Assembly (NCBI RefSeq): GCF_910592395.1
Contig: NC_088311.1
Location: 20,935,695 to 20,999,694 of the forward strand
DNA from: Lineus longissimus
Lineage: Eukaryota > Nemertea > Pilidiophora > Heteronemertea > Lineidae
Direction of reading: 5' to 3'
Length of the DNA: 64,000 nucleotides
Position 1 is the stretch's first letter. Each line of letters begins with the position of its first letter. Shown here one piece after another: positions 13,601 to 25,546 of the stretch. The notes beneath the pieces are model-generated. The model searched no databases. It saw only the letters and a list, made by a program, of their open reading frames with translations, and had not been told where the DNA came from. The position numbers and the translations under genes are program-made.

Positions 13601-16600
13601 TTGGTCATATTTAAATACGTCACCATATTATGACCTACAAAGTCTTGTTGTGGATGGTAACTATGGGCATCAGACAACGTGCAGTGAATGCCGTTGTCGC
13701 GACACATGGTCTGAGGATTTGGAAGGCTGCCAAAGAATTATAAGCTTAATCTTGCCCGGCCTTGGTGTCAGGCCTCAGTGTTGCCATCTTGGTACTGAAA
13801 GGGGAACTAATGTAAGAGCTAGGAACAATGTTTGACATGAGAAACAGAGAAACCAGTCCATATTTTATGTCCATTTGCCAGTTTACCCATTAGCTGAGAT
13901 TGGTTGGATGAAAAACGTGCATATATTTCATTTGGCCTTAAATATAGAGGTAAACTCAGGATAAGTTGATACTACTGATGGAGAGAAGATTAGTTACATC
14001 CGCTTCTGGTGATATATTGAAACAACATGTCAGAGCAAGGCCAAGAAAAAGAGTTTTACCTGGCAATTTTGAAAAATGATACCCCCAGCAAATGCCATTT
14101 TGGGGCTTGTTTACTAAGTAACCCGATGTAAAAGCTAGTGTTCACCTTTATACACAGGTGGCAGTAGTAGTCCATTATTGCTCTTTGCGTGGATACTCGT
14201 GGGGGCATTTTTCAAAAGTGGTCATCACTGGAGTTTTGAAAGTTTTAGGCAAAATCTTATGCATCCGTCTGACACAAAACTATGTGTAGCTTTCGCTGTC
14301 AATCTCTACAGGGTTAAACCATTGATTCCATTCCATTGTATAATGTAGCTGTATAGCTAGATGATACTGCTGGTAATAGTATCAAAGTAATCCTGCATTC
14401 AAAAGTAGTAGAAGTCCTACCTGCCAGTATGTAAGCCAAGAAATGTTTGAATATTTGCACTCAGTGACAGCAATATTTAGTATTCGTTACTCTTCATCAT
14501 GATGGAATGGTATACATGTACTTCGTATTCACCATTGGCCGATATCTTCTGCAGCGCTTCCATTACCCCCTGAATCAGGTATATTTGGTGCAGGAAATGA
14601 AAAATGGACACTTGGTTTTTGGGAGTGTGTTTCAATACTACATGAAGGCCTGAAAAAATTTATGATTGTGCCCGCTCAAAACTTTATATTGAAGACCTGG
14701 CAGAAGCCTTGTTCTGGGTGTGATGATATTTTTCAGAAATTCTAAATCTCTCCCTCATCTCAACGCTTTTTTTCACGTAATTTCAGGATGTTCTTCATCG
14801 GAGCAAGGGAGGAACATTTCCCAGATATGATCGCCCTGGTAAACATCAAGTGTTATACCCCGGTGCCCGCCGTCATGTTTACAGTAAGTTACAATAAATC
14901 AGATCTGACTGTGTCCCCATTGTCTTAGTGAATCAAATAAACATTTGTGGGTATCTTGACATGCTGTCCCACTGTTTTAATCCATTCAAAACTTCACTCG
15001 ACCAAAACCTCACACAAAGTTATATTGCCAGTGATTACTCAATACAGGGCCTGCGACTTAACCTGATTCCCTGTGAATGGGTCACATGTTTTCCTTGACT
15101 TCTACCGAAACGGACCAGAGCACCGAATACTGTTTGAATACTTTCTAACATTATTTCTCCGATTTCAGGCAGCTATGTCTCTGATTATTCTGACCACGTC
15201 AGATGTCTACAGCCTCATCACATATTTTGAGTACATTGAAGCATTTATGTTGGCGTTGCCAGTCATGGGACTCTTGTATCTGAGGTGGAAACGGCCAGAC
15301 ATGCCCCGCCCTGTGAAGGTGAGTTGTTATGAAGTGTCCTTGTGGTTCTGCCAGTCCTGACGTGCAACCAGACGTGACCAGACATGCCCCGCGGCTTGCT
15401 TATCAGTTTTGAAAAGATCCGTTTTGTTTTTTTCAAGTGCCCTTGGTATTCGTCCTCTAGCCATCAATTTATAAGTGTTTCGCTAATCATATCCATTATA
15501 AGTGATGATATATTCACATATTCGTCTAGACTAGAGTCTGTAAAAAAGTACTGGCAACAGCAAATATCTGTACTAAATAACACCAGTCGTGCATATGTGA
15601 GCCCATACATAAATTTACAGAATACCAAAGGCAATGTAAATACTAGCTCGTATAGATTAATCCATACTTGATACCAGGTAAAGTTCTACAATCGTAGCCT
15701 CAGTACAATTATAGATGGTCCAGTGTAGAAACAGTTGGTCTTACACACGAGTGCATGCGCATGTTTGAATTGTACTGGAGCTATAATTGTACCACCTAGC
15801 CTTACAAGTTACAAATGCGTTCAAACATGAATGAGAAGGTTACATGCACGGATCTCTTATCTTCATACTAGTGGCCTGGCCTGTCAAGTGGCACAGTGAA
15901 AAATGATCGACACCAGGGCCAAATCCAGAAATAATCAATCACCATCACTAAAATTTAATTAAAATCATGACAGTTTGAAATTTACTGTTTATTTCAATAT
16001 TTCTTTTCCCCAGGTGAATCTTCTAGTGCCGGTCATGTACTTGGTCGTGGCAGCGTTCCTGCTGATTTTCCCCTGGTTTGTCAGCCCCCTGGAGGCAGCT
16101 GTTGGAGTCTGTATGGTTCTGTCTGGGGTACCAGTCTACTTTATCGGGGTCTGTTGGAAGAAACCCAAGGCCTTCCAAACATTTCTGAGTAAGTAGGAAA
16201 ATACTGTAAAGTTCTTCATTTTCACAGACGTTGCTTTATTGAAAGCATTCTTTTGTTGGAAAAGAAACAAATGACCCTGTACGTAACTCGTCAAAGTTTG
16301 GTCACTCCACTGCAAGATGTGCTCATCTAGAAAGAGGGGAAATGGGATATGCACAAGCATCCCATTTGAGCTTTTAGATACCCCAATCAGGATATTGGCA
16401 ATAATAGCCCATCTGGGGGGGGGGGGGGGTTCCTGACTGGTAATGAAACAACTGGATCTGACTTGTCCAAAACTTATTTGAGAGCTGAGAAAGACAACAG
16501 ACCTTGGAACTCCTGATGACCAGATCCCACAACAAGGTGAATAACTCCTGCCCATCCCCTCTTCCAATGGTATAATTTCAAATGAAAGTATAGTATTCAC

Positions 16601-16835
16601 CATCTTTATGACAAGAAAGTATATTATCTCTTCCAGCCTAGAAAATAAATCGCCTACAAAAGATTTTCTACTTCATAACATAAAATTATTTTATCTCTCC
16701 CAACCTATGACAAAAGCTTCTGTTCTTGGTGATATGAAAAATTTGTTTTTATCTCTTCCAGGGAAGCAAACCATTCTAATACAGAAGGTTCTGTACTGTG
16801 TCAAAGTGGACAAGTTTGAGGATCAGTTACAGTAG
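4692..16835 (+). CDS. SLC7 light-chain amino acid transporter (b0,+AT/xCT-like, LAT subfamily), complete, 10 exons
   Basis: This is an amino acid exchanger of the SLC7 light-subunit group (APC superfamily), expected at the plasma membrane with an SLC3 heavy chain. Exons are 4692-5247, 6482-6607, 8760-8859, 11400-11444, 11747-11870, 12396-12499, 14787-14883, 15169-15318, 16014-16188 and 16762-16835. They total 1551 bp, giving 516 residues, with all junctions GT-AG and in phase. Residues about 14-40 form an Asn/Gly/His-rich cytoplasmic tail. [12 protein letters not shown] (71-82) is the unwound TM1 substrate-binding motif. Cys170 in FQSCQPP sits where light chains form the disulfide to SLC3. 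[19 protein letters not shown] matches the family's conserved TM6-7 segment. The AAAILVISFLN stretch and the acidic C-terminus resemble b0,+AT (SLC7A9) and xCT (SLC7A11), but I cannot choose an orthologue. Start chosen: the ATG opening MKRKSAEE. An in-frame upstream ATG at 4641 would add 17 residues. The 5' UTR acceptor is at 4386. Confidence 0.93.
8931..9058. repeat. MITE-like element with perfect 39-bp terminal inverted repeats (family A)
   Basis: Positions 8931-8969 and 9020-9058 are perfect reverse complements over 39 bases, separated by 50 bases. The element lies in intron 3 of the SLC7 gene. A related copy occurs at about 58043-58157 with the internal part inverted, so this is a dispersed non-autonomous element and not a one-off hairpin. 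Confidence 0.8.
12003..12233. repeat. MITE-like element with long inverted repeats (family B)
   Basis: Both ends carry tatgtgac / gtcacata-type termini, and the arms (about 90 bases each) are near-perfect inverted repeats around a short spacer at about 12115. Inner blocks such as ggcgcttgtcgcat and tttcacaaaaggtctacaat recur in inverted form. Related copies lie near 24260-24455 and 60768-60964. The element sits in intron 5 of the SLC7 gene. Confidence 0.8.
16624..16761 (+). other. Threefold repeated pyrimidine/acceptor block before the last SLC7 exon
   Basis: The string tatctcttccag occurs at about 16625 and 16750, with a degenerate copy (tatctctccca) near 16691. Only the last is used in my model. 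Splicing to the first acceptor would add one residue and then a stop (cctag), giving a transporter without its last 24 residues. Confidence 0.4.
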
Positions 16836-18186
16836 AAATCACGGGGACAGAGAAAAGCTTGAGGTGTGGATTGGTCCTGCTGGAACAGGAAGGTTTATGA
16901 GAGATATCCTGGTTGAGAGTTTTCCTGTTCACTTTTGCAGAGAGGTGGTTTTCCTGATTTCACGATTGTTGTGCTGTTCAGAATGTTGTTACTTGTAGTC
17001 AGAAGTAGTAAAATAAGATTTCAATCATAAAAGGTATGATTTCGGAGTGAGCAGATCATGAGTGAGTGGTCTTGGGCAGGAATATCACAAGACCATAGGT
17101 CGCGGGGGTTTCCCGGCCCAAGGACCAATCACGAGTCACGAGTGTGTTCTGCTCACTCGGAAATCAAAACAGGTGATTATGTGTTTATCAAACTGTCTTT
17201 AATGCGTGTTTTGCGTGAATTCTTTTGAAGATATTTCCTAATTTTTGACATGACTTACGTTAACTCCAGACGGGTAACAAAGAATGTGTCATGACAAACT
17301 TTCGATTACATTTGTCAAGCTCAGCTTTGGCATGTTTTCCTCTAAAAATCGGCAAGTGCAGGTCAAGGATCTCGGATCATGCTTCTCACTTGACCCCTTA
17401 CCACTGCTTCGACTTCCTCCACTTCAGCTGAGTAGTCATGACGATGCAGTATTTTAGGTCAGTGGCCGGTCTTCTAAAGTCAAATTTTGTCATTGATTTA
17501 GCTACTTAAAGCACCCTGATTTAAATCACCGCAACTTGTGATCATAATCACATGGTCATGGCCGGTGCCTGTGACAAGATGTGATGATTGTAGTGACTTG
17601 CAATCAATATCAAACGCATCAAATAATCACAGTTGCATCGATTAAAATCCCTGTGCAGCGATTTATATCGCTCATTTGTGCGGCGCTGGAATTGAACAGC
17701 CAGTAGTTTTTGAAGTCCTGTGAATCAGATGTCAATAATGATAATAATAATAATCAAGATTATGGTCCTATATCCATATAAATGCATTTTCTGTTAGTAA
17801 GCACTTTACTTTTATGTTTACATTTTTATATGCATGAAAAACAGAAAAAAAAATAAACAGATCAAATATTTTCACAGATAAACACGAACAACAAAAAGTT
17901 CAATGCAATTTGCATTGAAAAGCAGTCAATCAAAATATCTACAAAAAAGATGTTTCTTCAAAAGACCAAAGTCTTTGAGAATGCACAAGGCAGCAGGTGA
18001 ACATGTCATGGTAATCATGATGGAGACGGGTTTGCTGCCCTCATATATTACTGAGTCTATTTGTTGTCATTGATGATATTATTGTTCACCACAGTAATTC
18101 GTATGGGTTGTATAGGTTTCAGGTTAAATTCAACGTGACAATTTGATGACATTTTAGGTAATGTGTTGCAAGCGCGAGACAAACTA

Positions 18187-18364
18187 CAGTGGAACCTCCC
18201 TTAGCGGACACCTCCCTATCAAGGACAACCTCTCTATTAAGGACACTAGTTTTGGTCCCAAAGTGGTTGTTTCCATTCAATTAGACCTGTCTAATCAGGA
18301 CACCGCTCTATTAAGGACAGCACTTGTCAGTCCCGAGGGTGTCCCTAATAGAGAGGTTCCACTG
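18187..18364. mobile_element. pogo/Tigger-type MITE, TA-flanked (family C, copy 1)
   Basis: The element starts cagtggaacctccc and ends gaggttccactg, with TA directly outside both ends. This is the TIR style and target duplication of non-autonomous Tc1/mariner-pogo elements. It is 178 bp and has no coding capacity. It contains repeated blocks such as tattaaggaca. Confidence 0.8.
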
Positions 18365-19693
18365 TACTGACCGTCTCGTTATTAGCAACTGCACATTGAA
18401 GAAAGAATAGAACTAAGAAAGTCACTAAAATTGCACATGATAAACTGAGAGTATTACATATCTGATCATTTAATCTCTAGGCAGTGTTTGACGCATAATG
18501 CAGCTGTGTTTCTGTAAATAAGTGCTAACAGAGAGAAAAAACACACTTTTTAATGGCCTACTTACAACAATCATGAATGGTTTACTTCCTTATTGATTTC
18601 TTTTAATAAGATTGGTAGATTATTTTTTGTAATTTCAATCAGCTCACATTGAATCGACTTGTCTTGACGACGTAATAAGTTTTTCTCTCGATAATCTAAT
18701 CGTGCGAAGCTCTTCTCTGCTTTAAGACATTATCAGTTAACATATCATAACGTCAACAATGTGAGTGAATGCTTCACTGCCTAAATGATTTACTTCATGA
18801 ACAGTTAACCCCCAGCCCACACCATGTGAACTGTCAGCTACGTCATGTGCCACAGCTTTTTCCGTCCCAAGGTACGCTAGCAGAAGACTACAATTCTTGA
18901 ATGTACGCTATATGTATTAAAAACCACTCACTTATGAAGACATAAGGAACACAAATCATGTAGTTTATGTATCATTTATTCCACCGTGAAACGTTTATGC
19001 TGATGTCTCCAGAATAAAGTGTTTAAATGCACCGAGAAAGAAATTCTGTGCGTAAAAATGTAGAGAAATTTTTCACGGAGATAGAGTCCTGTAGCGTCAA
19101 AAACTGGCGTGACGTAGCCAACATTCACCACTTATCCCCACCCCATATCTTTAACCTACATCTTCATCAACTGGCAACTGAGTGTCGTTTCGTCATTTCC
19201 AACTCGGCTGATGTAAAAAGCGTGTGTATTCATTTTGTCTCTTTTTAAAGGGAATTTATTTCCTTTGTTTATTTGATTTTGTTATGTTTGGCCTGTTTAC
19301 GTTGCCAGAGTTTTTGTTTTGAATAGCCAATGTAATCCATAAAGTTAGTAGAGAATTTATTTTCTTGTTTTGTAGCTATATATAGAGTCAGAGAATAGCC
19401 ATTTGAACAACGGACTACATGTACTTTATACATAGTCTGCCGGGTTTATTTCATATTTATCAGAATATGATACCAAGAATTAATAAAGACAAAATCTTTA
19501 TCAATTCTTGATAACACCTACAGGTTTTGGAGTGTAATCTCTTGCGTTCCTTGTTGAACAAAAGCTGTCCAAAAGTTAATCATTGAAGTCTCAGTTCTTG
19601 AGCTGATTCCAAAACCAACAAAAAGGCTTAAAACACAGATGTGCTTATACACTATTTGCCAGTTGAGAATGTACATGAACTGTACATCAATCT

Positions 19694-19751
19694 GACTGAT
19701 CAGGATGTCTGCATCTTAAAAGATTAAAAGATGCAGACATCCTGATCAGTC
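19694..19751. repeat. Perfect 24-bp inverted repeat (hairpin)
   Basis: Arms 19694-19717 and 19728-19751 are exact reverse complements, separated by ten A/T-rich bases. It does not match the MITE families seen elsewhere in this window. Confidence 0.75.
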
Positions 19752-19914
19752 GGTGTTGATCGCTCGGGCAAGCTGCAGACATCATTCTCTGTTGGGCAAT
19801 AGGCGAATACTGTAAATTTGTAAATAAAAGTTTTCAATGTGGACAAGTGTTTCATACCAGACAGTGCTATACAGACGGGAAGAACAGTCCAGTTGCTACA
19901 TCCTTTGTTATTTA

Positions 19915-20010
19915 GGATTATTATTATTAATTATTATTATTAAAAACATTTTTATAGCGCTTAACGTTGTTGAAACTTCTAAGCGCTTTACAATTTATAA
20001 TAAAACATAA
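19915..20010. repeat. AT-rich trinucleotide tract plus agcgctt dispersed repeat
   Basis: A (tta)n/(att)n tract is followed by tttatagcgctta and then aagcgctttacaattta. The paired agcgctt motifs form a short inverted structure. I recall similar strings from dispersed repeats of marine invertebrates, but I could not check this. Confidence 0.4.
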
Positions 20011-21092
20011 CATTAATACATGATAGAATAAAAGTCATTACTAAAGAAAACGTGCAAAGGATTCAAAAGAATTTCTTAAAAATATGAGTTTTTAGTGCAG
20101 TTTTAAAACGACCCAGGGTACTCTGGCCACGAACACTATTTGGCAGCTCATTCCATAGCTTTGGTCCCGCCACTGCGAATACAGAGGAGCCTATCAGGAT
20201 AGACTTGTGCACATTTTAATGCCGCCAATGTATATCTGACACAAAAATCCCACCAAGTTGTATTGACAATCCTGCATAACGAAGACATCTATGGACTCTT
20301 CTCTCGGCATATATAGCACTGTACGCCTGTGCACATTGATTATGTGTTGTTGCTTGTAGTTCATAGCACACCAGCTTTATTTTGAGATAGTCACATTTTG
20401 TAGATGTTTATCCAATATTTATCAAGTTAAACAGTTTGATACTTAAAGTTTTCAAAAACGAAAATATATATTTATTAATCTCTGTTGATTAATAATAATC
20501 ATTGTTAACAAACCAAAAAAAGATTAAGATCTGTGTATTTTTAAGGTCCATTGGATCCATGACTTAACCACCGAAATTGGGTAGAAAACCCATCGACATT
20601 TTTCACTAAACTGCCTCAAAAGACTCTTGGGTGTTAAATGTTCAGCTTCTTGTTGGTGGTGTGTTTGTCACTGGCTATGTAAAGCCCATGTGTGGTGAGA
20701 TTCTCTCCACTTATAAATGTTAGCAAGTATAGATTTGAGACTACCTTCAATTCATACTTGATGTTAGGTATGTTTTTCCTCTTAACCCGAAGACCATGAC
20801 TTGAAGGGTATACTATGCCTTGGTACCATACAGGTCTGGGGGGTCAGCTTCTGTTGACTTCACATCTCTTAAGAATCGGAACAGCCCTCCAAGAATAACC
20901 TGAACGTCACTCCGTAATGTGTCACAATATTCAAGTGATGAATGACATACACTGGCCGCATAAGTTGGCCATTTTCTTTCTCCATGTCTATGCTGTCAAG
21001 TTGCTGGGCTGTCCTAGATGGTACTTTGTCGTAAAATTCCATGTGATGTTAATTTATCTATTACTGTGATACAGAGAGTTAAAAGTGCCATA

Positions 21093-21464
21093 TTAGATAT
21101 AACATTTGGGGAATCTCGATTTAACCCTTTTAGTATGGGGAACTTCTTTGCGGTATTGCACTTTTTCACATTGAATACTTGGGGAGGTTTTGTTGAGAAC
21201 TTTACCTGTGAATACCAGATTTTGTCTGCGAGTTGCCAAGATCACCAAGTCCAATGTCGCACCAAGCACGATGGTCTCAGACCTCTCATTCCTGAGGTAT
21301 AGTATTATGAGACACTGAACTGCCATTTCAGGGGGTGTGTTCTTGAGGAGACGGAACATAACAAAATTCATGGTAATTCCAACAGGTATGACAAACACGA
21401 ACAAGTCACAGAGGTGTGTGAAGAAGACCAATGCTGTCGGTGTGGTGGCTCCATAAGCTACCAT
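21093..21464 (-). other. Weak hydrophobic ORF, no recognised family
   Basis: The minus-strand frame is open for about 120 residues and contains a hydrophobic stretch (FFTHLCDLFVFVIPVGI). There is an in-frame stop just upstream of the ATG and no clear splice acceptor. It could be a decayed gene or transposon fragment, or chance. Confidence 0.15.
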
Positions 21465-22412
21465 TCGGAGTTTGAAAAATATTCAAAGTTGTCACATACC
21501 GCAAGGTGGGTCACCAGGCTGAAGGGATTAAGCAGACTGGAACTAGTTAAACTTCAATGCAGTCATTTACAGTGTATAGCATTACATGTGTGTCTGACAT
21601 CTCGGTGTGTGTTTGATTAATAAAGCACATTTTGGAATATGATCGTTTGGTCAATACTTATAACTCTCACTCTGTAGCTCATTTGTCTGCCGAAGTTGAC
21701 AGATATGTTCAGGCCCCAAATGCTCCGATATAGCTCCTGGCCTACAAAGAAGAACATGTATGGTACATGTAACAGCGTAAAATAGGTTTTTAATTGTTAA
21801 AACTTTATTGGACATTTTTAAGATCTGTCTTATTGTATTATGCAACACGTGTACAGGAGTGTAAAGTAATTGGAACAGCAGCTGTTCGCAGAGAATTTTA
21901 TTGCTATCTGCCGGGGTTGTTATATGTGACGTAGAAGTGGAAAAAAACCCTGAATCCAAGGATGGCGTTAGCTCACGTTAGCATTAACTCCTTTAGTAAA
22001 TTCTATTTACACTAGTAGCCCGAGAACTTTTAGCAATAACGTTACTACAAATACCAATTGAGCAGTTAGGCCTTGATTCACTACTCCTGGAGGCATCACG
22101 GTCCAGCACAAATTAGTACCAGTTGCCTCAGTAGAGACCCAGTCGAGGGATTGCCAATTCCTTAGTTACATATCCTGAAACTTAAAATACTCTAAAAGGC
22201 AAATCGATTGATCCCCGGTTACATATTTGGGATGCATTATTAGGTTATTGTATATTCTTTTACACACTAAAAGTAAGGTTAAAGTGATCCAAGCCCCCTT
22301 GCCCCTTCGCTCGCTATGAAATTCAGGAGGTATCCTATATCCGGAGAAAACAGGAATGTCAAAATTATCTTGTGCAGGAGGCAGCAGGATATTTTGGGAC
22401 GTCCTGTAAAGT

Positions 22413-24756
22413 CTAATCGTCCTCCTTCTCTTTATAACAAAGGATCTCGGCATTCTCAAAGTCATCGCCACCGAAGTATCTCTCCTCGCTGTCCCAGCTG
22501 TGCCAGGCTCCCTCGTTTTCCAGATTGATCTTCCCAAGTAGGCCATCGACGATCCCGGGTGAGTATCCATTCACTCGCAATACCTCATACTTTTCGGGAC
22601 GCTTCAGGACCTTGCTGACATCCTTCCACTTGTACTTGTAGTCATGGTCTTTACACAGCACCTGCAAGCAAATTTATTACTGTAAACTAGTGTAGGAGAC
22701 GTTAGGACTTGCAAGTACTGGCACCTGCGTCATATGCAGTAGCCTTGGCTGTTGGAGATCCTTTCAGTGGATAAGGGTATTTTCCAGTTGGTGAAAATGC
22801 TGTATTTGGTGTAAACTTCACACCTACCTGGAAGCACCCTATGTCCTGTGAAGCATACTCCTGTCCTCCATATGGGAACCATGCCTCAATCTGGTCATCG
22901 TCGTTGAGCCTGATCCGGCCAAATGTCCCCTCCTCTTCATCATTCCACATGCAGACATAGGAACCTTCTCTATCCTCGGACTGGAGGGCATGGTGTGGCA
23001 GCTCGTCTCCATGCGACACATTTTTGAAATGTGCAGGGCTGAAAAGATGTACAGGAATGCCTATAATCTTTTGGTTGGCACAAACATCATTGAACTAGAG
23101 GCCCCTGGCCTGGGAACTCGGCTGCTTGTAATAAAGTAGAACCTCGCTATTAAGGACAGCCTTGGGACTTACAAGTGATGTCCTCAATAGAGAGGTTGAT
23201 TTGAATGGAAATACCAAATGTGAGAGGGTGTCCTTAAAAGAGAGGCGTCCGCTTAGGGAGGTTTACTGTAATCATTTGAACAAGAGGCCTGATTGCCTGG
23301 GAACTCTGCTTATAGTGATGTTTGATATAGCATGACTTGAACGAAAGGATCCATTTATACCAGCTTGGAAGTTATTTGATTTGGATGGGTGGGATATGGC
23401 ATAACTCAAACTAGAGGTCCATGTGTCTGGACACTCAGCTGATATGAGAATGGTTGGGAACAGGACATGGAGTAAACATTCTAAAGGACAGGTTATCATG
23501 CTGTTACAAGGAAGTTGCATGATGAAATTGACATTTACTAGGCTTTTCATTGCACTGCGGAACAAACCTTTTAAAGTTAAACCTGGGCACTTACGCATCA
23601 GTGAAATTCTTCTCCCTTACGCACAGGACGATCGCATTCTCAACCTCATTTTCATCATGTTCAATCTCGTCCCCACCCCATGAGGACCATCCCCGCAAAG
23701 AGTCGATTTTGATCTTCCCTAGTCGTCCACTGATCACAGCTGGGGAGTATCCATTCAATTCTAGTGGTCTAAATTTCTCGGGGTTTTCTCGGACACGCTC
23801 CACCCTGATCCAAGAATAACGATAGTGGCCATGCTTTACCAAGACCTGTAAAATGTAAAGAGACAAAGATATGAAAGAAAATAGTTAATCTTCTCTTTAC
23901 TCATATTGACACTGATGTGGGCATTGGAGACAACCCCCCCCCCTGAATACATAATTAGCACATGTCATAATAATGACACCTTACAAACACCTCTGGTGTT
24001 GGTTTTGAATATCTGAACACCTGTGTTTAGTGTGGTGTATCTTTCGTTTATCTTGCTATACCATATTGATTATTCCTGTTGCATGATAGCTGTCAATGTA
24101 GTGTGTAGTACCCATTATATATACATAGTCCCTGTGAAAATATGTCAGCCTAGAAAAGAAGGAGGCTAGAATTCGAAAGTTATTGGTTTCTATTGACCTC
24201 AATCTGTCATCAGACCATATGGCAGGCCTCTTTTCTAGGAGACATCGCACCAGGAACAGAAATGTGACCCATCACAGCAAAACCAGGCGCATGTCGCTCT
24301 GAGCTTGGCAGGTTGAGACGGACTGTCTGTTCATTTCTCTATTGTCTGCCTTTTGTGAAATATGAGCACATCAATTTCTTCCATTATCTTCTGGTGTCAT
24401 TTAGGCTCTTCTTCTGTGCGACAAGCGCCTGGTTTTGCTGTGACGGGTCACAAATGGTCCTACAATCAAGAGGTTTCAACGGCTCATGGACGACTTTACA
24501 GTGTAGTACATGCGCAGAAGCCCACTGGACATACCTGGAAGTTGTCAAAGTTCTGGGAGTCGTACTCCTGACCGCCCCAAGGGAACCACGCCTGGAGACC
24601 ACTGCAATACTCATCCACGCTGGCCCTGCCCCACGTGCCTTCCTCCTTTTCCGGCCAGTGGCAGACAATGGACTTGAACTCATCTGGGGCTCGTACGGCC
24701 TTGTGCGGATGCCGCGGCATATCATCGTTGTTCTCGCATAATACAAACTCCGTCAT
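22413..24756 (-). CDS. Duplicated-module DM9-like protein, complete, 4 exons
   Basis: Minus-strand exons are 24756-24535, 23845-23595, 23038-22828 and 22661-22413. They total 933 bp, giving 310 residues, all GT-AG and in phase. Exon 3 repeats exon 1 (GTWGR...AWFPWGGQEY against GTFGR...AWFPYGGQEY), and exon 4 repeats exon 2 (PEKFRPLELNGYSPAVISG against PEKYEVLRVNGYSPGIVDG). The protein is therefore two copies of a module of about 150 residues encoded by two exons each. The GR...(F/I)PyGGqE...(F/Y)qVL spacing resembles DM9/DUF3421 repeats, which in molluscs include mannose-binding pattern-recognition proteins. That link is my inference from a few motif residues. No signal peptide or membrane segment is visible, so it is probably cytosolic. 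The start is the ATG at 24756, just inside an acceptor near 24777, which implies an upstream 5' UTR exon. Introns carry many repeats. Confidence 0.85.
23134..23268. mobile_element. pogo/Tigger-type MITE (family C, copy 2, shortened)
   Basis: It has the same termini as the copy at 18187, but decayed: it begins aagtagaacctcgc and ends ggaggtttactg, with TA outside each end. It lies in intron 2 of the duplicated-module gene, is about 135 bp and is more diverged than the other copies. Confidence 0.65.
23276..23440. repeat. Dispersed 'acaagaggcc' repeat fragments
   Basis: Related fragments of the form (a)acaagaggccc..gggcctgg..ctcagct occur near 23092-23125, 23276-23310, 23408-23442 and 24858-24895, all in or beside the DM9-like gene. 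I recall similar short repeats as abundant in mollusc genomes, unverified here. Confidence 0.4.
24260..24455. repeat. Family B MITE-like element, second copy
   Basis: It starts aaatgtgaccc and ends gggtcacaaatg. The subterminal aaaaccaggcgc / gcgcctggtttt blocks are inverted, and the inner tgttcatttctctattgt matches the copy at 12003. It lies within intron 1 of the DM9-like gene. Confidence 0.7.
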
Positions 24757-25508
24757 CCTGATTCACCGGTTTTGCCTGAAAGTGGGAGAGAATATCATGA
24801 GAGGAGAGACATCCACCCCACACTCCAATGAATGCGACTTAGCCCTACATCTTACTAGGAACAAGAGGCCCAAGGGCCTGGCGCTCAGCTGGATATGACC
24901 TAATAACATAGGACTGAGGGTATAAAGTAGTAAATATCGGCTTTATACTACTGTTTGAAGGTCAAGAGAACACGTTATACCACTAAAATTTCCAATGCAG
25001 AGCTGCCAGCTGGATGAAATATGATTGAACTAATCAGCCATGGTATGTAAATATTACAGGAGGCAACGGAAGATATCCCTAGTTCAGTATAGCTTTACAG
25101 AAAAAATGGGAGTAACATTATTGTGTTGCTTAAAACGTCTACTTTTTACTCATGTAAGAATCGTAGTACTAATAATAACTTCAACTTATTTTCCAGTTAT
25201 GATAACACAACACGCATCTTCATGATCATGATCTTTCTCAAACTAACTGAATGACCTATTAGTAATCGCCTTGGACGCACAACCTAACCACATATCAATC
25301 CGCCCCGACGATCGACACATCCATTCGATTCGATAACCGGGTAACCCTCGATAAAGTTTGATAAATAAACTAGAACTGAGATTTCACAGGAGCACCTGTG
25401 AATTCATGACTCCAGGGTTGTTTTGAGGGCGATATTGTAAGAGTTGGTCTTGAGTACGTGAAGGTCCGTGTGAGGCACCTGGGGAGAGAAGACTAGTTGA
25501 ACGATGGG

Positions 25509-25546
25509 ATCATGGAGGTATAAATAATTATTTATACCTCCATGAT
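25509..25546. repeat. Perfect 38-bp palindrome
   Basis: The 19-base half atcatggaggtataaataa is followed immediately by its exact reverse complement, with no spacer. Confidence 0.85.

Larger units (their letters stand above)
16836..22412. other. Gene-poor interval with dispersed repeats
   Basis: It probably begins with the 3' UTR of the SLC7 gene; aataaa strings occur near 17850, 19013 and 19824. It contains an imperfect inverted repeat at about 17037-17167, a TA-flanked MITE, a perfect hairpin and an AT-rich dispersed repeat with agcgctt/aagcgctttaca near 19950-20000. Apart from one weak minus-strand ORF at 21093-21464, I see no supported gene. Confidence 0.4.

Noticed and set aside
16136-16603. 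Minus-strand open frame of 155 residues over the ninth SLC7 exon
   Set aside because: It is a shadow of the transporter exon and of intron sequence with a homopolymer run. No family resemblance.
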